Shown here: positions 16,580 through 28,500 of the stretch, piece after piece
How positions within the stretch are numbered: the stretch's first letter is position 1
Layout of the letters: each line of letters opens with the position of its first letter
NCBI GenBank assembly: GCA_031963225.1
Contig: JASSUD010000005.1
Coordinates: forward strand, 1-64,000
Direction: 5' to 3'
Source of the DNA: JASSUD01 sp031963225
Lineage (GTDB): Bacteria > Pseudomonadota > Gammaproteobacteria > Burkholderiales > Burkholderiaceae
Length of the DNA: 64,000 bases
Translations under genes and position numbers: made by a program
The notes under the pieces: generated by a model
Database searches by the model: none
What the model saw: the letters and a program-made list of their open reading frames with translations, nothing else
What the model was told of the DNA's origin: nothing

Positions 16580-19500
16580 ATGCTCAGTTCATCTTCATCG
16601 GTTAATAACCGCCATCGTGTCTCAGCCTTATCGACTGCCGCCACCTCCCCAACACCTGACGAGCTAACACTGTCTCGCGATTCTGCTGATAAAAGTACCG
16701 GTGAGCGTGAAAAAGAGCACGAAAAATTGCGAGAGCAAATGACGCGCTTTACGATGATTGAAAAGGCTGTGGATGAAGGGGCGTTTCGTAAAGAAGAGAA
16801 GGATGATAAGGAGACCATCGAGCACAAACACAAAATCCAGATCTTGATTTTGACCTACCTTGAAAAGGTGCATAAACAACTGGAGAGCATGGCAGCCAGT
16901 AGCGATATGCGGCTTCTGGATAGATACGCACAACAGCTAGGTGAGCTATCTGAGCGTATGTTAGCCATGGGGATCGGGCATGAAGAGATGACGTCGCCAG
17001 CTTCGGTCGCACGCGATAAGTTGAATGAGGAGCATGTAGGAGGATTGGTTTCCTGTTTGCACCGTGAAGGTCAACGGCGGATAGATTTTGAGGCACATCC
17101 AGCGCTGTACCCAAGCACTGAGCTGAAGGTGCATCGACGCCATTTTTTAAAGCTTCTGGAAACTTTGGCAGTGGATTCCGAGCAGCCGCTTGCTGGCACT
17201 GATCAACTCGATGCCGCAGAGCGTAAAAAATTGCTGGTCGATTGGAATGCAACAGCAAAGCCTTATCCAGCCCATCAATGCGTTCATCAATTGTTTGAGG
17301 AGCAAGTAGACCGCACGCCAGAAGCCACGGCATTAGTCTATGAAGATCAAAATTACAGTTATGCAGAACTGAATGTACACGCTAATCAATTTGCCAATCA
17401 GCTTATGAAGTTGGGTGTGCAAGTGGGTGACTTTGTAGCAACCTTGCTTGAGCGCTCTCTAGAGCTCGTTATCGCCCAGCTTGCTATTCTCAAAGTCGGC
17501 GCTGTGTATGTGCCAATTGATCTCAAAGCGCCCGTAGAGAGACAGATCTGGATTCTGAGCGATTGTGCCGCGCGTCTATTAATTACACGTGCTCAAACTG
17601 AGCTTCCAGCGAATCTATCTACACCGGTATTTCGTTTCGCGTTGAGCAGCGATCAACAATGGCCTGTATCTGTTGCGAATCCCACGCCATCCCGCACGAG
17701 CCTTGATACGGCTTATGTGATGTACACGTCCGGGTCAACCGGTGCGCCCAAAGGGGTGCTTGTGCCGCATCGCGCGATTGCTCGATTAGTGATCAATAGC
17801 GGTTACGCTGAGATTGCGTCAGACGATCGAGTTGCGTTTGCAGCCAATCCTGCATTTGACGCCAGTACGTTTGAAGTATGGGCGCCGTTGCTCAATGGTG
17901 GCAGCATTGTCATTATCGATGCGGATACCTTTACAGATCCACACCGTTTAGCTGATGTGTTAACCCGACACAAAATAACAGCGCTTTTTTTGACGACTGC
18001 ATTGTTCAATCAATTTGTCTCGATAATCGGCCCATCCTTAGCGCAGTTAAAATATCTGCTTTGTGGTGGGGAGCAGGAAAATCTAGAATCTTTTGTAACG
18101 CTCTTAAAGCACGGGGGACCAGACCATTTAATCCATTGTTATGGCCCAACTGAGAGCACCACGTTTGCTACCACGTATGAAGTCATTCAGATCAATAATA
18201 CATTAGGCCGTTTACCGATTGGTCGACCTATCGCCAATACCACGCTGTATTTACTCAACTCACATGGCCAGCCTGCCCCATTAGGAGAGGTCGGTGAGCT
18301 TTATATTGGTGGCGCTGGCGTTGCAAACGGTTATCTGAATCGGCCTGAATTGACCGCTGAGCGCTTTGTTCCAGACCCGTTTAGCAAAAATAAAAATGCG
18401 CGTATGTATAAGACGGGCGACTTAGCTCGTTACCTGCCCGATGGTAATGTGGAATTTCTAGGTCGTGATGACCACCAAATCAAAATTCGCGGGTTTAGAG
18501 TTGAGCTTGGCGAGATCGAAGCGCGCCTGATAGAACATCCGCAGGTGCGTGAAGTGGTGGTGGTAGCGCTAAACGAAGGGAAGGACAAACGTCTTATTGC
18601 CTATGTGATAGCTAAGCCGGATAACCAGCTTGCGCAATCCTTGCGTGCGCATCTTGCAGCTAGATTGCCCGAGTATATGGTGCCGGCTGCATTTGTGCGT
18701 TTGGATGCGTTCCAGCTCACGCAAAATGGCAAGCTCGATCGCAAAGCGTTGCCTGCACCTGATGCAAAAGCTTTTGCTCATCAGGTGTATGAAGCCCCGC
18801 AAGGTGAAAAGGAGCATACGCTTGCCACCATTTGGACTGAATTGCTTGGGCTTGAGTTTGAGAGTATTGGCCGTCACGACAACTTCTTTGCGCTAGGCGG
18901 TCATTCGTTGCTTGCGGTGCAGATGATTGGACGTTTGCGAAGTCTTGGCCTGACACTCTCGGCGCGTGCTTTGTATGGTACCCATACACTGAACATGCTG
19001 GCTCGATCTTTAGGGCAACACCAGGAAGTCGAGGTGCCCTCTAATCGGATTACGTCCAATATCACTGCACTCACGCCAGACCTACTGCCGCTGATTCAGC
19101 TTACGCAAACTGACATTGATCGCATTGTTGAACAAACACCAGGCGGCGTCGCAAACATCCAGGATATTTATGCGCTATCTCCATTACAGGATGGCATTTT
19201 ATTCCATCATCTATTGGAGACAGAAGGAGATCCTTATTTGCTCATCACCCAAATGGCTTTTGAGAGTCGTGCACTGCTAGATCGTTATCTGGAAGCAATG
19301 CAGCAGGTAGTGAAACGCCATGACATTTTGCGCACGGCTTTTATTTGGGAGCATCTGTCTAACCCTGCCCAGGTCGTCTGGCGTGACGCGCCCCTGCTCG
19401 TTGCAGAACTTTTTTTAGATTCGGCGAATGGATCGACCGCTGAACAACTCATACGACGCTTTGATCCTCGTCGGCGTCGAATGGATCTTACGCAAGCACC

Positions 19501-22500
19501 ATTATTGCATTTTGCGATTGCGCAAAATGAAGATGGGCGCTGGTTACTTGTTCAGTTGATGCACCATTTGATTGGCGATCATGCTGCTCTCGAAGTGATG
19601 AATGCAGAAGTGCGGGCTTTGATCGAAGGGCGAGGCGACACATTGCCTCCTCCCCAGCCATTTCGCAACTTGGTCGCGCAATCGCGCTTAGGAATAAGCC
19701 AAGAAGCACATGAGCACTTTTTTGAAGAAATGCTAGCAGAGGTGGATGAACCTACCCTGCCCTTTGGCTTGACCGAAGTTCGTCGTGATGGCTCCAAAGT
19801 CACAGAATTACATCGAATGCTGCCGCAAGACTTGAATGATCGCCTGAGGGCACAAGCGAAGCGATTGAATGTGAGTGTGGCAAGTTTGTGTCATTTGGCG
19901 TGGGCGCAGGTGCTTGCGCGCGCCAGTGGGCAGCAGCGAGTGGTATTCGGTACGGTACTTTTTGGTCGCATGCAGGGCGGTAAAGGAGCCGATCAAGCAT
20001 TGGGGCTATTTATTAATACGTTGCCGCTGCGTATTGATGTGAATGAAACGGGAGTCGAGGAGAGTGTACGCAATGTTCAGGCGCGGCTTGCTGCCTTGCT
20101 CGACCATGAACATGCATCGCTAGCCTTAGCGCAACGTTGCAGTGGTGTGCCAGCTGGTACACCACTCTTTAGTGCACTACTGAACTATGTACACAACACC
20201 ATATCGGTAAACGAGCTTCAAGCTGTGCCTGGTATCGAATTGTTAAGCGAAGAGGAGCGCACTAATTATCCATTCTTACTAACGGTAGAAGATTTCGGTA
20301 CGACCCTTGGTTTGATCGCTCAGGTGGCACAACCGTTCGACCCGGCTCGAGTGTGCGGCTATATGCAAGAGACGCTACAAAGTTTAGCTGAAGCACTAGA
20401 GCGTACGCCTAAGATGCCAGTTCGCCAGCTGGAAATACTCCCCGTCGAAGAGCAAGAGCTTCTGTTGCAAACGTGGAATACAACAGCAACACCTTATCCA
20501 GCACCTCGATGCATGCATCAATTATTTGAGGAGCAAGTTGAGCGTACGCCAAAAGCCACAGCGCTTGTATACGAAAATCAAGCATTGAGTTATGCACAGC
20601 TAAATACACGAGCGAACCAACTTGCCCATCAACTCATTGCATTGGGTGTTCAACCGGATACACGCGTAGCCATCTGCGTGGAGCGCTCACCAGCAATGAT
20701 CGTGGGATTGCTAGCGATCTTAAAAGCAGGCGGCGCTTATGTGCCGCTCGATCCGGTATATCCAGGCGAACGCCTGACGCATATTCTCGCTGATGCAGCA
20801 CCGGCTATGTTGTTGGCTGATAAGGCAGGACGTGCTGCCTTAGGCGAAACCGCGCTTACTTCGCTCACAGTGCTTGATCCAAATAACTTGCCGTTATCAC
20901 CGACCACAAATCCACAGATACCGGTTCTGACCTCGCGTCATCTCGCCTATATCATTTACACTTCCGGTTCCACGGGTGTGCCCAAAGGGGTGATGGTGGA
21001 ACATGCTCATATTACTCGTCTGTTTGATGCCACCGCAGCTTGGTATCAGTTTAACCAGCAAGACGTATGGTGCTTATTTCATTCCTTTGGTTTTGACGTC
21101 TCTGTCTGGGAGCTCTGGGGCGCTTTGCGTCATGGAGGCAAGCTGGTTATCGTACCGCATCACATTGCTCGCTCACCGCAGGATTTTTATCGATTGTTAT
21201 GCGAACAGCGCGTCACGATCTTAAATCAGACGCCAAGCGCGTTTATGCCATTGATCAGTTGCCAGGCACAAAGTGAATTAAGTGACCATTTACGCTATGT
21301 CGTATTTGCAGGTGAAGCGCTTGAGCCTGCTGTCTTACAAACGTGGTATGCGACACGCGGTGAGCATTCTCCCCAATTAGTTAATATGTACGGTCCCACA
21401 GAAACAACCGTATATGCGACCCACCGACTTATGCAGCAAAAGGATAGTTACCAAATTGGCAGTCCAATTGGGGTACGTATTCCTGATCTTAAAATCTATT
21501 TGCTCGATGCCAATCGTCAGCCAGTACCATTGGGAGCCGTGGGGGAGATATACATTGGTGGAGCGGGTGTTGCGCGGGGTTATTTGAATCGACCTGAGCT
21601 TACGGCTGAACGTTTTGTTCCTGATCCATTTTGCAAAGATAAAAGTGTACGGATGTATAAGACGGGTGATTTAGCTCGTTATCTCCTTGACGGTAATTTG
21701 GAGTTCCTCGGTCGCAATGATTTTCAAATCAAAATCCGAGGTTTTCGCATTGAGCTTGGTGAAATCGAAGCACGCCTGACCGAGTATCCGCAGGTACGCG
21801 AAGCAGCGGTGCTTGCGTTGAGTGAAGGTAGTGACAAGCGCCTCGTTGCGTATGTGGTGGCTAAACCCGAGGAGCAGCTTGCGCAAAGCTTGCGTACGCA
21901 TCTCGCGGCGAGGCTACCTGAGTATATGGTGCCGGCGGCCTTTGTGCGTCTGGATGCGTTCCCGCTCACTCCTAATGGCAAGCTTGACCGTAAAGCGTTG
22001 CCTGCACCCGATGCAAAAGCTTTAGCCCGTCAGGCGTATGAAGCGCCACAGGGTGAAATTGAGCATACGCTCGCTGCAATTTGGGCTGAATTGCTTGGGA
22101 TCGAACGTATTGGTCGTCATGACAATTTCTTCGCACTGGGTGGCCATTCGCTACTGGCGGTGCGCATGATTGGACATTTGCAGCGCCTTGGTTTAACGCT
22201 CTCAGTACGCGCTTTATTTGATAGACCGACGCTGAGCGCACTGGCTCAATCTTTGGGGCAACATCAGGAAGTGGAGGCGCCCCCTAATCTCATTAGACCC
22301 GACACTACTAAACTCACACCTGCACTTCTGCCTCTGATTCATCTCATTCAAGCCGACATCGACTGTATTGTTGAAAGGACGCCAAGTGGAGTCACAAACA
22401 TCCAGGATATCTATGCACTTTCCCCATTACAGGATGGGATTTTATTTCATCATTTAATGGCAAGTGAAGGCGATCCTTATTTGGCCGTTACCCAGATGGC

Positions 22501-25500
22501 CTTCACTAGTCGTGCATTGCTTGATCGTTATCTGCAGGCGATTAGGCAAGTGGTAAACCGTCATGACATTCTGCGCACGGCTTTTGTTTGGGAGCAGCTG
22601 TCTACACCAGCTCAGGTTGTCTGGCGTGAAGCGCCACTGTCCATTACAGAACTCTCTTTGGATCCAGCGGATGGACCGATCGCCAAGCAACTGCTGCACC
22701 GTTTTGATCCTCGTCGGTATCGGATGGATTTGACGCAAGCGCCATTGCTGCGCTTCGTGATCGCCGAAGATGTCGATGGGCGCTGGTTGCTACTCGAATT
22801 GTCGCATCATCTGATTGGCGATAATTCTTCAATGAAAGTGATGAATGCCGAAGTGCAGGCCTTGATCGAAGGTCAGAATGGCACATTGCTTCCTCCCCAA
22901 CCATTCCGCAATCTTGTAGCACAAGCACGCTTAAGGGGAAGCCAAGAAGCGCATGAGCATTTTTTTACTGAGATGTTGGCCGAGGTAGAGGAACCTACTT
23001 TGCCTTTTGGTTTAACCGAAGTGCATCGTGATGGCGCCCAAGTTACCGAATCACATCGCATGCTGCCACAGGACTTGAATGATAGCTTGCGTGTTCAAGC
23101 CAAACGACTGAATGTGAGCTTAGCGAGTTTGTGCCATTTAGCATGGGCACAGGTGCTTGGACGGACGAGTGGGCAGCAGCGGGTGGTGTTTGGTACCGTG
23201 CTATTTGGCCGCATGCACGGGGGTGAAGGTGCAGATCGTGCAATGGGGCTATTCATCAACACGCTACCAATGCGCATTGATTTGGATAAGACAGGCGTTG
23301 AGGACAGCGTACGCGATACCCATGCGCGGCTTGCCGCCTTGCTCGACCATGAACATGCGTCGCTGGCCTTAGCACAACGCTGTAGTAGCGTGCCAACGGG
23401 TACACCACTCTTTAGCGCGTTAATCAACTATCGGCATAGCACGGTACGGCTAAACAATGATCAAGTGATGTCTGGCATTGAGGTGCTGCATGCGGAAGAT
23501 GGGGATAACTACCCATTGTCGCTATCGATAGATGACTCTGGCCAGTCGTTACGACTTACGGCTCACATTGCGCAGCCATTCAATCCTGAGCGGCTGTGCG
23601 GCTATATGCAACAGGCCTTGGAAGGCCTTGCCAAGACATTAGAGCGCGCGCCGCAGACACCGGTGTGGCAATTGGAAGTCGTGCCTGATACTGAATGGGC
23701 ATTATTGCTCCAGACGTGGAATGCGACGGCTGCGCCTTATGCGCAAGAGCAATATTTGCATCAATTGTTTGAAGCGCAAGTGGAACGCACACCAGATGCT
23801 ATCGCGTTGGTCCATGAGAACCAGACCATCAGCTATGCAGAGCTCAATGCACGAGCGAATCGCCTTGCTCACCATTTAATAGAGTTGGGTGTCAAACCTG
23901 ATAGTCGTGTAGCGCTGTATGTCCAGTCTAGTATAGAAATGGTAACGGCTATGCTGGCTGTACTTAAGGCAAGTGGAGCCTATGTGCCGTTGGATGCAAA
24001 GTATCCTGTGGAGCGTTTAACGGATATGGTGACGGATAGTACACCAGTAGCTTTGCTGAGCATTGGTGCACCGCATACTGCGGTTGTGCGATGTTTAGGC
24101 GAGGGCATTCCAGTTCTCGATTTGCGAGCTGATTCAGCACAGTGGGAGCGTTCTAGCAGCCACAATCCTAAACCACATCAATTGGGGTTGAATGCAGAGC
24201 ATTTAGCCTATGTTATGTATACCTCGGGTTCGACCGGTAAGCCCAAAGGCGTGATGATTCATCACCGAGGCGTCGTCAATTTAGCGACAGCTCTTGCTCA
24301 GAGAATTGACCTAGGCCCACAAGACCGAATGCTGCAATTTTCCTCACTCTCCTTCGATGCTTCAGTCGATGAAATTTTTGCTACTTTGGCCTGTGGCGCA
24401 GCGTTGGTGCTACGCACCGATGCCTGGCTGACTGGGGCTCAGGAATTTTGGTCATTGTGTGGAGCTAACCAGATTAGCGTGATGGATTTGCCCACCCAAT
24501 TCTGGGCGCAATTGGCTCAAGAAAAGGCACCTGCACCAAAGAGCGTACGTTTAATCATGATTGGTGGGGATGCATTGAGCGCATCGGCACAAGAGGCTTG
24601 GTTTGCCACTGCAGGCCATCGGCCACGTTTGTTAAATACTTATGGTCCAACCGAAATAACAGTATGTGCTACTTTTCACGAAGTGAGTGCTGATCAGAAT
24701 GACTGGCGCACGATTGGTCGTCCCCTTGCCAATACAAAAATTTATATTTTGGATTCGTCCATGCAGCTCGCGCCATTAGGGGTGGTTGGAGAGCTATATA
24801 TCGGCGGGGCTGGGGTCGCACGAGGCTATCTGAATCGGCCTGACTTGACGACTGAACGGTTCTTGCCTGATCCATTTTGCGATCACACTGATGCCTGGAT
24901 GTATAAAACTGGCGATTTAGTCCGCTATCTACCCGACGGTAATCTAGAGTTCCTAGGTCGCAACGACCATCAAGTCAAAATCCGTGGGTTTAGAATTGAA
25001 CTCGGAGAAATTGAAACACATCTGACCGAACATCCACAGGTGCGCGAAGCAGTGGTGCTTGCGTCAAGCGAAGGGAATGGTAAACGTCTCGTCGCTTATG
25101 TGGTGGCGGGGCCGGATGAACAGCTCGTACAGTCTTTGCGCACGCACCTTGCATCTAGCTTACCTGAGTATATGGTGCCCGCTGCCTTAGTGCGTCTGGA
25201 TGCGTTCCCCCTGACGCCTAGCGGCAAGCTCGACCGCAAAGCATTACCTGCGCCAGATGAAGCCGCTTTTGTCCATCAGGCGTATGAAGCTCCGCAAGGT
25301 GAGATAGAGCATACGCTTGCTGCAATTTGGTCTGAGCTGCTTGGGATTGAATCTATCAGCCGTCATGACAACTTCTTCGCACTTGGTGGCCATTCGTTGC
25401 TCGCGGTGCAAATGATTGAACGTTTGCGGCGCCTTGGCTTAACGCTCTCAGTGCGTGCTTTATTCGATACACCCACCCTAAGTATATTGGCTCAATCTTT

Positions 25501-28500
25501 AGGGCAACATCGAGAAGTCGTAGTACCGCCTAATCGGATTACAGCTAACACCACTCAGATCACACCAGATCTATTGCCGCTGATTCAGCTGACTCAAGTT
25601 GATATTGATCATATTGTTGAACAGACACCGGGTGGAGTCGCAAACATCCAGGATATTTATGCGCTCTCTCCATTACAGGACGGGATTTTATTCCATCATT
25701 TAATGGCCAGCGAAGGCGATCCTTATTTAGTCATGAGCCAATTGGCCTTTTCTAACCGCGCCTTGCTAGATCGTTATCTAAACGCCGTTTTGCAAGTGGT
25801 GAAGCGCCATGACGTTCTGCGTACAGCTTTTGTTTGGGAGCAGCTGTCCATACCGGCTCAGGTTGTCTGGCGTGAAGCGCCACTGTCCATTACAGAACTC
25901 TCTTTGGATTCAGCGGATGGGCCGATTTCTGAACAACTTCGCCAACGTTTTGACCCTCGTCAACATCGAATGGATTTAATGCAAGCACCCTTGCTACGCT
26001 TTGCAATAGCACAAGATAGCGAGGGGCGCTGGCTGCTGGTCCAATTAATGCACCATCTGATCGGTGATAATTCGAGTGCTGAGGTGATGGATACTGAAGT
26101 ACGGGCTTTGATCGAAGATCGAAGGGATACATTGCCCTCTTCCCAGCCATTCCGCAACCTGGTGGCGCAGGTGCGCTTAAGCGTAGGCCAAGAAGCGCAT
26201 GAGCGTTTTTTTAGCAATATGCTGGCAGAGGTAGAGGAGCCTACTTTGCCCTTTGGATTGGCCGAAGTTCATCGCGATGGCGCTCAAGTTACCGAATCAC
26301 ATCGCATGTTGCCACAAGACTTGAACGATCGCTTGCGTGTTCAAGCAAAGCGGCTGAACGTGAGCTTGGCAAGTTTATGTCATTTGGCCTGGGCTCAGGT
26401 GCTGGCACGGACCAGTGGGCAGCAGCGGGTGGTATTCGGTACTGTGCTATTCGGCCGCATGCAGGGTGGCATAGGGGCAGATCGTGCATTGGGGCTGTCC
26501 ATCAACACGCTGCCACTACGTATCGATTTGGATGAGACTGGCGTCGAAGAGAGCGTACGCCACGTCCACGCGCGGCTTGCCGCCTTGCTCGAACATGAAC
26601 ATGCATCGCTGGCCTTAGCCCAACGCTGCAGTGGCGTGCCAGCGGGTACGCCACTCTTTAGCGCAATGTTGAACTACCGACACAATACGGTATCGATAGA
26701 TGAAAGCCAAACCATATCCGGTATCGAATTCTTATACGGAGCAGAGCGTACCAATTACCCGTTCACGTTATCGATGGATGATTCCAGTACGACCCTTGGT
26801 CTGAGTGCTCAGGTGGCGCAACCATTGGATCCAGTCCGAGTATGCAGCTATATGCAAGAGGCACTGCAGAGCTTAAGCGAAGCACTGGAGCAGACGCCCA
26901 AGATGGCGGTTCGTCAACTGGAAGTACTCCCCTTCGAAGAGAGAGCGCTTTTACTGCAGACGTGGAATACGACAGTAGCATCTTATCCAGCGCATCGATG
27001 CATTCATCAATTATTTGAGGAGCAAGTTGAGCGCGCGCCAGAAGCGACGGCCCTTGTGTATAAGGATCGACGATTAAGCTATGCCGAATTGAATATCCGC
27101 GCGAATGCACTAGCGCATCAATTAATAGGATTGGATGTTCAGCCCGGCGCATATATCGCTACTTTGCTTGAACGCTCTGCTGAACTGGTTATCGCTCAAC
27201 TGGCGATTCTTAAAGTTGGGGCAGTGTATGTGCCAATTGACACTAAAGCGCCGGCAGAACGACAAGCTTGGATCCTAAATGATTGCGCGGCACGCCTATT
27301 GATTACCGATGCCCATATTTTGGTTCCGACTACTTTATCAACCACCCCTTTACTACGTCTGACTTCAAATAAGGTTGAAGAAGCAGATCAGCCCTTGCCC
27401 TTTACCTTGCCCCAGCTTGATGTAGAGCGCTCTAGCCGTGATACAGCGTATGCGATGTATACCTCCGGCTCCACCGGCGTCCCTAAAGGCGTGCTAGTGC
27501 CGCATCGTGCTATTGCGCGCTTGACTATTAATAATGGCTATGCCGATATTGGACCCGATGATCGGGTTGCCTTTGCTGCCAATCCTGCTTTTGATGCAAG
27601 CACCTTCGAAGTTTGGGCACCTTTGCTCAATGGCGCAACCATAGTCGTGCTAGATCACGATACGGTACTGAACCCTGCTTTGTTGGTTCAAACCATTCAA
27701 AGTCAGCAAATCAATATTATGTGGCTGACCGTTGGCTTATTTAACCAACTGGCCACTGAGTTAGAGCCGGTGCTCCCTCAATTTAAAACCTTGATTGTAG
27801 GCGGAGATGCGCTGGATTCTCGCGTAATTGCCCGAGTCCTACGGCACGCTTCACCACAGCAATTGCTCAATGGATATGGTCCAACCGAGAGCACAACGTT
27901 CACTACGACCTATAACATTACTTCTGTTGACGGAGAAAACGTCAGTATTCCGATCGGTCGGCCGATTGCAAACACTCGCATTTACTTGCTAGACGCACAG
28001 CGCCAGCCGCTACCACTGGGAACAATCGGTGAGATCTATATTGCTGGGGATGGAATCGCTAATGGCTATCTCAATCGTCCTGAATTGACGGCAGAACGCT
28101 TTCTCCCAGACCCTTTCAGCGAGGATCGGCATGCTCGAATGTACCGAACTGGTGATTTGGCGCGTTACTTGCCTGATGGCAATCTCATGTTTCTTGGCCG
28201 CACCGATCATCAAGTCAAAATCCGCGGCTTTCGGATTGAACTCGACGAAATCGAAGCGCGTCTTATCGAACACGCTCAGGTGCAAGAAGCGGCAGTACTC
28301 GTATTGGGTGAAGACAGCGATAAACGTTTGGTCGCGTATGTCGTGGCGGAGCCAAATGGACAGCTAGCTCATACATTGCGCGCCTATCTGGCCACCAGCT
28401 TGCCTGAGTACATGATACCGGCTGCCTTTGTGCGTCTAGATGCGCTGCCACTGACCCGCAATGGAAAAGTAGACCGCCGGGCATTACCGATCCCGGGTGA

